Source of the DNA: Kallotenue papyrolyticum
GTDB taxonomy: Bacteria > Chloroflexota > Chloroflexia > Chloroflexales > Kallotenuaceae
Direction: 5' to 3'
Length of the DNA: 64,000 bases
Assembly (NCBI RefSeq): GCF_000526415.1
Contig: NZ_JAGA01000002.1
Span: 248,001 to 312,000, forward strand
Part shown: positions 35,925 through 45,908 of the stretch, piece by piece
Numbering within the stretch: the stretch's first letter is position 1
Layout: every line of letters starts with the position of its first letter
Translations under genes and position numbers: made by a program
The notes under the pieces: model-generated
Seen by the model: only the letters and a program-made list of their open reading frames with translations
The model's database searches: none
What the model was told of the DNA's origin: nothing

Positions 35925-38900
35925 ATGCGGCGCTGGCGATGGGTAGGGTGGTCGTTGGTGGCGATCTTGGGCACACAGGGTGTGCTACCACCGGCTAGCG
36001 GTCTCGCTGCAGTCCCTGACACGCGTGCCGGACGGCCGGCACCGGGGCAGGTGCAGCCACCCCTCAACCGACCACCCACAACCTTCGTGCCCGCGCCGTT
36101 GCGCCAGACAGCTACCGCTGCGCCTGCGGGACTGGCCGCCACCCGGCCCGTCACCGACACCCTGCTGTCCCAAGGCCGCCCCGTGACCGCCAGCGGATAT
36201 GCGCCGTGCCATCCAAATTACTATGACCCATCGGTCATCTATTGTTCCTACCCCGCTTACGCCAACGATAATGATCATGAAACCGCCTGGAGACCGGATT
36301 CCTCGGCAGACTCATCGCCCTGGTGGCAAGTCGATCTGGGACGTTCTTATCCTCTTAGCCATATCCAATTACTGTTTAGTTATGAGGGGGCGGTCGATGC
36401 ATGGGTGGAGGCGAGCTACGATGGCGTGCACTTCTATTCCGTGCTTGATCCCACTCCTTTTAGTGGCTTCGGCGAGCAAAGCAGAGCCTGGCTTCGGCCG
36501 GCGACGACCGCGCGCTACGTACGCATCTGGTTCGATTCTCACTCGATGAGTGTGCACGAGATCATGATCTACGGGCAACGCACGCTGCTGAGCGACGAGC
36601 AGCGCGCGCCGGATTGCGAGTGCGCCGGCAGCACCTGGAGTGCGCCCTCGGTTGGCGGGCCGATCAATACACGCACCGGGAACCTGTGGACGCAGGTGCG
36701 CGATCTGGAGGTGGGTGGCCAGGGTCCGACGCTGACCTGGGAGCGCACCTACCATAGCCAGTTGAGCGACCAGGACGGCGCCGGTCTGGGCTTTGGCTGG
36801 CAGCATCCTTTTGCTACACGGCTCTTTACAGATAGCGCTGAGCCGGGCATCGTAAGCGTCCTTGCACCCTCCGGCAATCGCTGGCGCTTCCAGGAAGATG
36901 GCACCGGCGGGTTTGTCGCTCTGCCGGGCGTGTACAGCCGCCTGCAATCCCTGACCGACGGCTACCGCCTGCTGCTGCGCAGCCAGGAGGCATGGGAATT
37001 CGATACAGCGGGCCGACTGCGCGCTGTGATCGATGCGCAGGGCCGCACGCTCGCCCTGGAGCGTGCTCCCGACGGGCGATTGCAGCGCATCGTCGATGCC
37101 AGTGCGCCGATCACACGGGCCCTGGAGTTGGACTATACCGCCGACGGTCGCTCCATTGCGGCAGTACGGGCAGTGCTCGGCACCGAACACCGCCAGGTGC
37201 GCTATGCCTATAGCCCAGAGGGCGATCTACGCGAAGTACGCGATGTCATGGATCGCCCCACAACCTATCGCTATCAGCAGCACCTGCTGACCGAGATCCG
37301 CAATGCGTTGGGGCAGATCGTCGAAGCGACCAGCTACACCACACCCTACGGACCGCATAGCCGCGCCATCCGCCAGACGCTATTGGACGGTCGGCAGCTC
37401 GAACTGCGTTACCTGAACGACACAACCCTGATCACGACCACCGGCGCAGATGGCCAGCGCCAGGTGGAACAGCTGATCTATGGCGCCGACAACGCGCTCC
37501 AGGCGCGGCTGATCAACGGCCAGCTTCAGAGCGAGATCGCCTTCGACACGCAGGTCGCGCCGGCCTGGCAGCGCGATGCCAACGGTCAGGTCACCACTAC
37601 CAGCTTTACCGCGCAGGGCCAACCCCTCAGGCAGACCGATGCCCTGAGCCAGACGACACAATGGCACTACGACGGAGCGGGCCGGTTGGTACGTGTCACC
37701 GACGCCTTCGGACGCCAGACGGTGTTCACCTACGACGGCGCCAACAACCTGATCCGCCAGACCACCAACATCACCACCGATCGGCCTCTCGGCCAGACGA
37801 CCGTCTATACCTACAACGTACGCTATGCGGGTATGAACTGGCTGGAGGAGCTGCGCGGACCCGACGGCATCGTGACACGCTACGACTACAACGCGCAGGG
37901 CCAGGTGATCACCACAACGGTGGGCGCCGGCACACCGCTGGCTCAGATCTCGACCAACGAGTACGATGCCTTCGGGCGCGTGGTCGCCACAACGGTAGGC
38001 GTCGGCACACCGCTGGCGCGCCGTGATGTGACCGAGTATAACCCTGACAACACGGTGAGGCGTACGATCCAGAATTACCGCGACGGCCGCTTTGATCCGG
38101 CACGTCCCGATGAAGACGTCATCACCGAGTATGGCTACGACCGCCTGGGCCGCCAGGTGTGGGTCAAAGATGCACTGGGGCGCTACGACGTCACCCACTA
38201 TGATGCACAAGGGCGGGTGGATTGGACCGCGCGCAACATCCAACCAGTGATCTTCGACGCCGAGGGCTTCCTGGTACTGCCCGCGACACCGCCGCCCTAC
38301 CAGCCCACGCAGCCGGATGCGAATGTGGCGACACTCTACGGCTATGATGGCCTCGGTCGCACGGTCCTCGTTACCGAAACCGGCATTCTAACCGGCACCT
38401 TCGACCTCGCCAGCCTGACCTTCAGCGCGGCTACCATCCGCGTCACGCGCACTGAGTACGACGCGCTGAGCCGCCCGATCACCACCACCCTCAACTACCG
38501 GCCCGACCTGCCACCGGGAGCGCGCCCCGACGTCAATGTGCAGACCATCCGGCGCTATGATCCGGCCGGCAACCTGATCTGGGAACGTGATGCGCTGGGC
38601 CGCTGGACCTTCACCGCCTATGACGCGCTCAACCGGCCATGGAAGGTGATCCGCAACTATGAAAACGGCGATCCACTTACCGTCGACCCGGCCAACCGTG
38701 CCTGGACCGACGGTTCGGACACCGACCTGATCACCATCACGCACTACCGTGCTGACGGCCAGATCGAGCGCACCATCGACAACGCCGTCGATGGTGCCTT
38801 CACGGCGAGCGAGCCAATCACCGACCGCATCACGCTCTACGAGTACGATAGCCTGGGCCAGGTGATCACCACTACACTGAGCTACGATCCGGCCACGCGC

Positions 38901-41900
38901 GGCCAACGCAGCGATACCAATCGCCAGCACGTAGCACACTACGATGAAGCTACCGGACGGCTGTTGGGGCAGCGCGATGCGCTGGGCCGCTGGGTCAGCA
39001 CCCAATATGACTTGCTGGGACGGGCCACAACCACGATCCTGAACTGCCACGACGCGCAGGGCATGCCGGCAGCGACCGGCTGCGCCGTCACCGATGCAGC
39101 ACAACCGGATCGCAACGTGCGCACCCATACCGGCTATGATGCACTGGGCCGGGTAATAGAACAGGTCGATGCACTCGGCTACGTTACCCACACCCGCTAC
39201 GATGGCCTCGGCCACGCCATTGCGACCATTCAGAACGCCGTGGCCGGCGCGCCCGCAACCGCCGATCAAAACGTGCGCACAGCAACTGCCTACGACGCGC
39301 TGGGCCGCACGGTGGTCGTTACCGATGCGCTCGGTCAGGCGACGCACTACGCCTACGACGCGCTGGGCCACACGGTAGTCGTTACCGACAGCATGCAGCG
39401 GGTCACCCGTTCGGGCTACGACGGCACCGGCACACTGCGCTGGACACGCACGCCCGATGGACGGGTGACGGTCTTTCACGTTGATGGCCTGGGACGGGTC
39501 AGCGCGACCATCCATACCTATCAGGATGGCCTGGTTGCGGCGGATGAACCGGTTGATCAAGACCTCACAACGCGCACGGTGTACGATGCCGCCGGACGAC
39601 AGCTCCAAACCATCGATGCCGCCGGCCGTGTGACAGCCTTCGGCTACGATCTTCAGGATCGCCTGGTCTGGGTAGAGGAAAATCGGCAGACGGGCACCTG
39701 TCAGGCACCACCCTGCAACGTCATCACGCAGTACCGCTACGACCGGGCCGGCAACCGCGTGGCAATCATCAACGCACGCGGCGCGCAGCGGCGCTTCAGC
39801 TACAACGCTGCCGACTGGCTGGTAGCCGAAACCGACGCGCTCGGCCAGACGACGGCCTGGGAGTATGACGCGCTGGGACGCAAAACAAAGCAGCGCGATC
39901 CGCGTGGCAGCGCCTATGATCAGACCTTCACCTACGACGCGCTGGATCGCCTCACCGAGACCGCCTCGTCACAGCTCGACGCACCGATCCGAGCCAGCTA
40001 CGACCTGGCAGGACGGCGCGTCGCATTGCATGACGGCAGCGGCACGACCACCTTCACCTATGATGCATTGGGGCGTATCATCGCGGTGCGCGCGCCGCAG
40101 ACGGGCACAGTAACCTACCAGTACGATGCGCGTGGATTGCGAAGTAGCCTAATCTATCCGGATGGTACGCGCATCGGCTATCGCTACACGGGGGACGGAC
40201 AACTCCAGGCGGTCGAACACCAGGGCCAACTGCTGGCCGCCTATCACTACGACAGCGCTGGACGTTTGGCGCAGGCGCGGCTGGCGAATGGTATTATCAC
40301 CACCTACCACTATGATCGGGCGGATCGCCTGCGGCTGATCGAACAGTATGCCGGCGACGCGTTACGCAGCCGCTACGCCTACACGGTTGATCGCCTGGGA
40401 CACCGCCTGAGCGTCCACGAAACGCTGGCCAACCCGGCTTCGGCAAGCGCAACGCCGACCGCAACCGCAACCGCGACTGCGACGCCAACACGCACCGCAA
40501 CACCAACTGCGACCGCGACGCCAACACGCACCGCAACCGCAACACCGACTGCGACCGCGACGCCAACACGCACCGCAACCGCGACTGCGACGCCAACACG
40601 CACCGCAACGTGGACGCCGATCCCACCAGGCACGCGGACACCATTCCCGACAGTGCGACCATGCCATTGGCGAAACTGTGGCTGCCCACCCAGGCAGCAC
40701 TGTATCGATCCGCCGCCGATGCCTACGCCTGCCGTTCTGCAGTCCATTGCCTGGAACATAACAGCGCAGGCCAGCCCCTGGACAGGGATGCGCGCGCCAA
40801 CCGATCGCAGCGCACGCAGCACGAGCAGGATCACATCAGCTCCCGCCAGCCAGCTCATAACGCGCACGATCACCTACACCTACGACGGGCTGTACCGCCT
40901 GACGGGCGCGCAGGAGAGCCCTGGCACGACCTTCCAGTACGCCTACGACCTGGTGGGCAACCGCACCGCAGTGTGGGTGGACGGCACGCGCGCGGAGCAG
41001 TACACCTACAACGCGGCGGATCAGGTCGTCGGCTGGAGCTACGACGCAGCGGGCAACCTGCTGAGCGACGGCACGACGACCTACGCCTACGATGCGCTCG
41101 GCCGGCTCACCAGCACGACTCATGACGGCACGAGCACGACTCACAGCTACAACGGCGACGGCGTACTGGTCGCGGAGACGACGGGCAGCACCACCACGCG
41201 CTACACCCAGGACCTCGTCGCGCCGCTGAGTCAGATCCTGCAGCTGACGCAGGGCACGCAGCGCACGGACTACGTCTACGGTCATGAGCGCCTGCTGGCG
41301 CTGGACGGCACAGCGCAGACGTGGTACGGCAGCGACGCGCTGGGCAGCGTGCGGCAAACGCTGGCTGCAACCGGGACAGTCAGCGCTGTCTTCAGCTACG
41401 ACCCGTGGGGCACGCCGCAAGGTGGCGCGACGCCGCCGACGTTCGGCTTCACGGGCGAGCTGCAGGATGGGACGAGCGGGCTAGTCTACCTACGCGCGCG
41501 CTGGTACCAGCCGCAGCACGGGCGGTTTACAGCACGGGATCCGTTCCTTGGCTACGGAGCCTCCCCCTCATCCCTCCATCCATATGCCTACGTATGGGAT
41601 AATCCTGTCCTGTACACGGATCGCACAGGGCTACATCCTGATCCTGCGAAGAAGATTACATTTGCTGAAGGTATAGTAGTCCATACACTTATTCAGATGC
41701 ACTATGCGGCCACCCATATTGGTTCGCAGGTAAGGTTTGAGTATCCAGTTCCCCTACAACACTATACGGGATATGCTGATATCGTAGATTTTACTACCCG
41801 TGAAGTCTACGAAATCAAGTCATACAAAGCGCTGATCGGTTATGGAGGCAAGAGTGCGCTCGATACAACAGTCGATGTCCTTCGGCAACTCGACGGTTAC

Positions 41901-42416
41901 GTTAATGGTATTGAGTCGCAGCAGAACCAACAAGGATTATGGCGTCGGGGGAACTCTCACTTGAGCTCTAGCCCAACTATAGTCAGTGTCTGGCCAGTTG
42001 GACTCGATCTCAGCTACAATCCAGAAAAAGATGGAATTTGGGGGGTCGAAGCGTGGCGTGCTCTCGATGGTGTCGTTGTGTACAGAGGCAGACAACTGGC
42101 CAAAAAAGGACAGAAGTCCCTGAGCGAGTTTGCCCCAGCCTACGATCCGGACGAAGTTGAACAGCTCGTCAGAGATACGTATCCAAAGGATCGTCAGGGA
42201 GATTGGGAACGGGCTGTTGGGAGAGGGCGGAGTCGAAGGCTTAAACCGCCACCGCAATACCAGAACCCATTTCCCGGATTGACGAGCGAACCAGGATCGT
42301 CAATACCATTAATACCGTTGCCACTACCGGCCCTTGTCCCTAGAGCACCAAGGGTAGGTCTTGGTGGTTTTGGGGGTGGTGGAGGTGGAGCCGGATGGGC
42401 TTGCCTGGTCAAATAA
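35925..42416 (+). CDS. Secreted Rhs/YD-repeat polymorphic toxin with PD-(D/E)XK-like nuclease tip
   Basis: 2163 residues from the ATG at 35925, fixed by CGGAGG five bases upstream. Signal peptide (WSLVAILGTQGVLPPASG), an F5/8 type C (discoidin) domain at about 81-220 (WWQVDLGRSYPLSHIQLLFS), the Rhs entry motif INTRTGNLWTQ near 245, then dozens of YD repeats to ~1500. A Thr/Pro/Ala linker (about 1506-1575) and a Cys-containing segment interrupt the YD shell, which resumes near 1646. The core ends at RARWYQPQHGRF and DPFLGYG (~1870). The tip, about 1906-2163, has D1952, D1955 and E1963-I-K1965, a PD-(D/E)XK nuclease-like signature, and a Gly-rich tail ending CLVK. It is the only copy equipped for export. 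Confidence 0.88.
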   Translation: MRRWRWVGWSLVAILGTQGVLPPASGLAAVPDTRAGRPAPGQVQPPLNRPPTTFVPAPLRQTATAAPAGLAATRPVTDTLLSQGRPVTASGYAPCHPNYYDPSVIYCSYPAYANDNDHETAWRPDSSADSSPWWQVDLGRSYPLSHIQLLFSYEGAVDAWVEASYDGVHFYSVLDPTPFSGFGEQSRAWLRPATTARYVRIWFDSHSMSVHEIMIYGQRTLLSDEQRAPDCECAGSTWSAPSVGGPINTRTGNLWTQVRDLEVGGQGPTLTWERTYHSQLSDQDGAGLGFGWQHPFATRLFTDSAEPGIVSVLAPSGNRWRFQEDGTGGFVALPGVYSRLQSLTDGYRLLLRSQEAWEFDTAGRLRAVIDAQGRTLALERAPDGRLQRIVDASAPITRALELDYTADGRSIAAVRAVLGTEHRQVRYAYSPEGDLREVRDVMDRPTTYRYQQHLLTEIRNALGQIVEATSYTTPYGPHSRAIRQTLLDGRQLELRYLNDTTLITTTGADGQRQVEQLIYGADNALQARLINGQLQSEIAFDTQVAPAWQRDANGQVTTTSFTAQGQPLRQTDALSQTTQWHYDGAGRLVRVTDAFGRQTVFTYDGANNLIRQTTNITTDRPLGQTTVYTYNVRYAGMNWLEELRGPDGIVTRYDYNAQGQVITTTVGAGTPLAQISTNEYDAFGRVVATTVGVGTPLARRDVTEYNPDNTVRRTIQNYRDGRFDPARPDEDVITEYGYDRLGRQVWVKDALGRYDVTHYDAQGRVDWTARNIQPVIFDAEGFLVLPATPPPYQPTQPDANVATLYGYDGLGRTVLVTETGILTGTFDLASLTFSAATIRVTRTEYDALSRPITTTLNYRPDLPPGARPDVNVQTIRRYDPAGNLIWERDALGRWTFTAYDALNRPWKVIRNYENGDPLTVDPANRAWTDGSDTDLITITHYRADGQIERTIDNAVDGAFTASEPITDRITLYEYDSLGQVITTTLSYDPATRGQRSDTNRQHVAHYDEATGRLLGQRDALGRWVSTQYDLLGRATTTILNCHDAQGMPAATGCAVTDAAQPDRNVRTHTGYDALGRVIEQVDALGYVTHTRYDGLGHAIATIQNAVAGAPATADQNVRTATAYDALGRTVVVTDALGQATHYAYDALGHTVVVTDSMQRVTRSGYDGTGTLRWTRTPDGRVTVFHVDGLGRVSATIHTYQDGLVAADEPVDQDLTTRTVYDAAGRQLQTIDAAGRVTAFGYDLQDRLVWVEENRQTGTCQAPPCNVITQYRYDRAGNRVAIINARGAQRRFSYNAADWLVAETDALGQTTAWEYDALGRKTKQRDPRGSAYDQTFTYDALDRLTETASSQLDAPIRASYDLAGRRVALHDGSGTTTFTYDALGRIIAVRAPQTGTVTYQYDARGLRSSLIYPDGTRIGYRYTGDGQLQAVEHQGQLLAAYHYDSAGRLAQARLANGIITTYHYDRADRLRLIEQYAGDALRSRYAYTVDRLGHRLSVHETLANPASASATPTATATATATPTRTATPTATATPTRTATATPTATATPTRTATATATPTRTATWTPIPPGTRTPFPTVRPCHWRNCGCPPRQHCIDPPPMPTPAVLQSIAWNITAQASPWTGMRAPTDRSARSTSRITSAPASQLITRTITYTYDGLYRLTGAQESPGTTFQYAYDLVGNRTAVWVDGTRAEQYTYNAADQVVGWSYDAAGNLLSDGTTTYAYDALGRLTSTTHDGTSTTHSYNGDGVLVAETTGSTTTRYTQDLVAPLSQILQLTQGTQRTDYVYGHERLLALDGTAQTWYGSDALGSVRQTLAATGTVSAVFSYDPWGTPQGGATPPTFGFTGELQDGTSGLVYLRARWYQPQHGRFTARDPFLGYGASPSSLHPYAYVWDNPVLYTDRTGLHPDPAKKITFAEGIVVHTLIQMHYAATHIGSQVRFEYPVPLQHYTGYADIVDFTTREVYEIKSYKALIGYGGKSALDTTVDVLRQLDGYVNGIESQQNQQGLWRRGNSHLSSSPTIVSVWPVGLDLSYNPEKDGIWGVEAWRALDGVVVYRGRQLAKKGQKSLSEFAPAYDPDEVEQLVRDTYPKDRQGDWERAVGRGRSRRLKPPPQYQNPFPGLTSEPGSSIPLIPLPLPALVPRAPRVGLGGFGGGGGGAGWACLVK
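40440..40650 (+). repeat. Short tandem repeats encoding a TPTRTAT linker
   Basis: Degenerate repeats of ACGCCAACACGCACCGCAAC and ACTGCGACC units encode Thr/Pro/Arg repeats inside the YD shell of the main Rhs protein. Length variation here would be in steps close to a codon multiple. Confidence 0.75.
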
Positions 42417-42427
42417 AGTAGCTGAAG

Positions 42428-42465
42428 CTCTCGTCTGCCCATCTGAACTAAAGGGCGGACGAGAG
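42428..42465 (+). terminator. Hairpin between toxin tip 1 and its immunity gene
   Basis: Arms 42428-42440 and 42453-42465 form 13 bp with one G-U pair (CTCTCGTCTGCCC with GGGCGGACGAGAG). No T run follows, so it may be an attenuator, processing site or factor-dependent terminator. Confidence 0.5.
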
Positions 42466-42534
42466 TAAAATATACACCAAGTCGATCTGGCGACTATTAT
42501 TCAAATAGATTCGTAACCCCTTAAGGAAAGCACC

Positions 42535-43002
42535 ATGGGGATAGAAGCTCACTTTCTCCGTGTCAGATCACGAGACCTTGATAATCTGTTGGCATGTAAC
42601 AGCGCAGATCGTGTAACATCAGTTCTGCAAAGTTCTAACATCGAATCTCCCGATGAAATTCGGGAATTCAATCTCGGAAAGATGTTTGGTTCTGTTAACT
42701 CACTTTTAGCACCGCATTTCGATATTGTCGAAGGAGGCACAGTTTTAGTAGAAGACTGGGTCATCGGCTCTCTCCGTTTTCTGAGACCCAAAGAGGTGCG
42801 TAAACTAGCGGAAGCTATGAGCATTGTATCGGAGATGGAGCTACAGCAGAATTTTAATACGCGGGAAGGCATCGGAAATCGAACGCATAGTGATGAAGAA
42901 GAACAATGGTTCAGGAGTACCTTGTACTTCTATAATCGTCTTCGCGATTTTCTGAAGGATGCTGCTCAAGCTGGTGATGCTGTTCTTCTGTGGCTCGCCT
43001 AA
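42535..43002 (+). CDS. Immunity protein 1 (DUF1877-like)
   Basis: 155 residues; AAGGAAAG precedes the ATG. The start MGIEAHFLRVRSRDLDNLL and later FDIVEGGTVLVEDWVIGSL match what I recall of the DUF1877/YfbM family, often found beside polymorphic toxins. Acidic, no signal peptide, so it acts in the cytoplasm. It lies directly after the nuclease tip of the main Rhs gene. Binding to the tip is inference from position. Confidence 0.65.
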   Translation: MGIEAHFLRVRSRDLDNLLACNSADRVTSVLQSSNIESPDEIREFNLGKMFGSVNSLLAPHFDIVEGGTVLVEDWVIGSLRFLRPKEVRKLAEAMSIVSEMELQQNFNTREGIGNRTHSDEEEQWFRSTLYFYNRLRDFLKDAAQAGDAVLLWLA

Positions 43003-43125
43003 GTCTACCCGAATCAACTTGCTGTATGCTCAGACAAGATCAGGTGGCACACCTCAGCTAAGGGGATGTAGCGGAACAAGATTTCGTACAGCTACCGCTA
43101 CGACCTGGTAGGCAACCGCACGGAC

Positions 43126-44499
43126 GTGTGGATCAACGGCACGCGCACCGAAAGCCGCAGCTACACCGCGGCGGATCAGGTGGTCGGCTGGACGTACGAC
43201 GCGGCGGGCAATCTCCTCAGCGATGGTACGACCAGCTACACCTACGACGCGCTGGGTCGCCTCACCAGCACGACTCATGGCGGCACAATGACGACTCATA
43301 CGTACAACGGCAACGACGTGCTGATCGCGCAGAGCAGTGGCAACACCACCACCCGCTCCACCCAGGATCTGGTCGCACCGCTGAGTCAGATCCTCCAACG
43401 GCAGCAGGGCACGCAGCGCACGGACTACGTGTACGGCCATGAGCGGCTGCTGGCGCTGGAGGGCACGGCGCAGACCTGGTACGGCAGCGACGCGCTCGGC
43501 AGCGTGCGGCAAACACTGGATGCGACCGGTGCGCCGCTGTCGGCGTTGCACTATGATCCGTGGGGATTGCCGCAGGGCGGCGCGACGCCACCGACGTTCG
43601 GCTTCACCGGCGAGTTGCAAGATGGGACGAGTGGATTGACGTATCTGCGCGCACGCTGGTATCAGCCGCAGCACGGGCGCTTCCTCAGCCGCGATCCGTG
43701 GCAGGGGTTCCCTGAACGTCCGGCGTCGCTTCATAAGTACGCGTACACCGAGAATGACCCAATCAATGCGGTCGATCCGACTGGACTGAAGCGCTTCCGG
43801 ATCTGGGCAGCGGCGTTTATTAGCCCCCAACATATCGTCTTCCCCTATGCTCATGCCCCTGGCTTCAATACCCAGTGGCCATGGATTGATACTGTAGATC
43901 CTAACGCGCAGTGGGAAGGAGATAATCGGCCATTTTCAAATGGGAAGTTTCCTGTACACCAGCCTCCTCGTGCCAGAAATGCACATCTTGTTGAGATCGA
44001 AACCGATCCAAGAAAGGCATTAGTCCAAGCAAACAACTCTTTTACTGGACTTACGACAGTCGATTATACATTCTGGCATCAAGATCAGTTACGTCATGGA
44101 AGGAATAGTGGTCGAGCGCCGTTCCCCAAGAAAGCCACGGTTCACAGGATTGCCAGATGTTGGATTAGTGTCACTCTGACTGTGGACAAACCTGAAGGTC
44201 AAAACCCATTGACTCCAAAGGCCATTACGCCCTCAATCATCTATCGATACCGCATCCTCTTCAATCTACTGGATGGTACGGTAACGGTAGCGGGCACGCA
44301 TACACCATTTCCTTGGCACGAGCTTGTCATCTCCGATGCTGGTCCCCCAATGGTTCAATTCGATCCATTCCAAGCTAACCCTTGGAACTTGGGCAAAAGC
44401 GTTGGGCCGGGGTTGCTAGCGTTGGGTGATGTTGTTCCCGTCTTTGTGCCAGCCCGTCACATCCCTGTTGATCGAGAGGAGTGCCTCTGTGGCCCGTAA
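43126..44499 (+). CDS. Orphan Rhs cassette 2: core fragment with DUF3238-like tip
   Basis: Core homology begins near 43084 (SYRYDLVGNRTDVW); the frame is open only from 43072, directly after a TAG, and has no ATG or ribosome-binding site, GTG 43126 being the first start-like codon. Core runs to RDPWQGFPE, tip anchor DPTGLKRF. The ~245-residue tip contains WEGDNRPFSNG, YRYRILFNLLDGTVTVAG and THTPFPWHEL, which recall DUF3238 from Firmicutes; it ends CLCGP. Activity unknown. Probably silent in place. Immunity partner at 44632. Confidence 0.7.
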   Translation: MWINGTRTESRSYTAADQVVGWTYDAAGNLLSDGTTSYTYDALGRLTSTTHGGTMTTHTYNGNDVLIAQSSGNTTTRSTQDLVAPLSQILQRQQGTQRTDYVYGHERLLALEGTAQTWYGSDALGSVRQTLDATGAPLSALHYDPWGLPQGGATPPTFGFTGELQDGTSGLTYLRARWYQPQHGRFLSRDPWQGFPERPASLHKYAYTENDPINAVDPTGLKRFRIWAAAFISPQHIVFPYAHAPGFNTQWPWIDTVDPNAQWEGDNRPFSNGKFPVHQPPRARNAHLVEIETDPRKALVQANNSFTGLTTVDYTFWHQDQLRHGRNSGRAPFPKKATVHRIARCWISVTLTVDKPEGQNPLTPKAITPSIIYRYRILFNLLDGTVTVAGTHTPFPWHELVISDAGPPMVQFDPFQANPWNLGKSVGPGLLALGDVVPVFVPARHIPVDREECLCGP

Positions 44500-44522
44500 A
44501 TGAAACAGGCTTGGTAACGAGA

Positions 44523-44560
44523 GTGGAGCAGATTCTCGACATTCCTTGATTCTGCTCCAC
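44523..44560 (+). terminator. Hairpin after tip 2
   Basis: Perfect 10-bp stem GTGGAGCAGA/TCTGCTCCAC with an 18-base loop, between the tip stop and the lipoprotein gene. No T run. Confidence 0.5.
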
Positions 44561-44631
44561 CTAACATCCGAAGTGCGCTATAGTTTTATTATGAAGACAT
44601 TCTACCTCTATAAAGAAAGTGGGAGCTGAAA

Positions 44632-45162
44632 ATGACCGATCTTTACGCGCTTCAACAACGCTATGTTCTTAATCGCTGTATATATATCGTTGCTTTTGTA
44701 GAACTTTCGCTGCTGCTGGCGGGTTGTGGATGTCAGGGTAATCGAATGACAGTAAACTATATCATTCCAGATGGATACGAAGGGCATCTAGCTATTCGGT
44801 ATGAATGTCCTGGCGGAGAACGGCTACCAATGAGAAATGGTGAATTATGGTTCCGGTTGGGGTCAGACGGTACGGCCTGTATTGCCGATTCCCTTCCACC
44901 AACCTGTGGTGAGATTTTCGCGTGGAGCACGAATGGCACTCCTATTCCTGTCACAACAGCTCCCTGGGAAGGAAACGGCTATACCCTTTTCCTTCAAGGA
45001 GCACTCGGTACTAGCCGCAATAACGTTGACTACTCGTTTGAGTTAATGTGGATAGGTGATATGCAGCAGCTAAGAGAGGATTACGAGTCGAGCATCTTTG
45101 GACTCCAGCAAGCGATCTTCTTGGAGCAGCGGTTTGGTCTCGAGCACATGGGCACTCCATGA
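44632..45162 (+). CDS. Putative immunity lipoprotein of cassette 2
   Basis: 176 residues. After a hydrophilic N-terminus a hydrophobic segment ends in the lipobox LLLAGC (residues ~29-34), so the mature protein is likely lipid-anchored outside the membrane. The mature part contains VNYIIPDGYEGHLAIRYECP, somewhat like DUF6843 in my memory. A lipoprotein immunity suggests that tip 2 acts outside the cytoplasm. GGGAGCTGAAA precedes the ATG. Confidence 0.6.
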   Translation: MTDLYALQQRYVLNRCIYIVAFVELSLLLAGCGCQGNRMTVNYIIPDGYEGHLAIRYECPGGERLPMRNGELWFRLGSDGTACIADSLPPTCGEIFAWSTNGTPIPVTTAPWEGNGYTLFLQGALGTSRNNVDYSFELMWIGDMQQLREDYESSIFGLQQAIFLEQRFGLEHMGTP

Positions 45163-45371
45163 GAATGCAAGCGGCTATTGACCGGTAGCTCCTATATCAA
45201 CTTCCAGCCCTTGAGGGAGCGCACCAGGAGCTTACCCAGCATCCACCGACATACGCGGCCTGCAGCGGTGCCCCAGCTCCGTGAAGCCGGCCTACACAGG
45301 ACAGGCGCACAGGCCCGACGGTCTGCCGCCCATACAGCAGGTTGTGTCACCTACGCAGTGGAGGAACTATC
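45163..45371. other. Spacer, possibly a decayed cassette
   Basis: 209 bases between two lipoprotein genes with no supported coding frame. The rise in GC relative to both tip genes and the following solitary lipoprotein make a degraded cassette plausible, but nothing recognisable remains. Confidence 0.35.
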
Positions 45372-45881
45372 GTGCAACGACGAACGCTGATCCTGCTGCT
45401 CCGCGTGCTGGCAGTTTGGGAATGCCTGCTCCTGACCGCCTGCAATGGCGCCGGCCTGGCCTGGCCGCGCGACCGTGGGTGTTACACGCTCCAGGAACTC
45501 GCACAAATGCCCGAGGCCAGCCTGCTCCCGCCCCAGTCTGAGATCGTCGCGCACTATGCGGCCGATAATTCGGGCGCCCTGGAAGCCTCCTATCACGGGG
45601 GGATCAACGTGCACGTTGGGAGCAAGTTGGACCGTGAAGCAGTCAGCACCTTCTACCACGACCGACTAGCAGCCTGGGGCTGGCGGGTAGCGGCGACCTA
45701 TCCCGAGAACGTGCTGTGGAAAAAAGCGCAGCATAACCCATTGACCGTCGAACTTTGGTTGTTAGGGCCGGATGATATGGGCTATCTGGAGGAGGCTGCC
45801 CGTAGGAAGCACTATCGGACCTGGTTCATCTATACCTTCGCCGAGTTCAAGGGGAATGGCGAGTATCAGTGTCCGCCGTGA
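45372..45881 (+). CDS. Solitary lipoprotein, possible orphan immunity gene
   Basis: 169 residues from the GTG at 45372, preceded by GGAGG 8 bases upstream. The N-terminus VQRRTLILLLRVLAVWECLL runs into the lipobox LLTAC. The mature part has LDREAVSTFYHDRLAAWGWR and WLLGPDDMGYLEEAARR. No toxin tip lies between it and cassette 2's lipoprotein, so it may be an immunity gene whose toxin is gone. Cassette 3 core begins 12-15 bases after its stop. Confidence 0.55.
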   Translation: MQRRTLILLLRVLAVWECLLLTACNGAGLAWPRDRGCYTLQELAQMPEASLLPPQSEIVAHYAADNSGALEASYHGGINVHVGSKLDREAVSTFYHDRLAAWGWRVAATYPENVLWKKAQHNPLTVELWLLGPDDMGYLEEAARRKHYRTWFIYTFAEFKGNGEYQCPP

Positions 45882-45908
45882 TCCCACAGCGCCACCGCGG
45901 CGGATCAG

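Noticed and set aside
38388-39608. 406-codon minus-strand frame inside the main rhs gene
   Set aside because: Antisense shadow of the YD repeats; composition follows the coding strand and no motif is recognisable.
45178-45541. Two overlapping frames between lipoprotein genes
   Set aside because: No motif, no start signals, and they conflict with the better supported lipoprotein at 45372.
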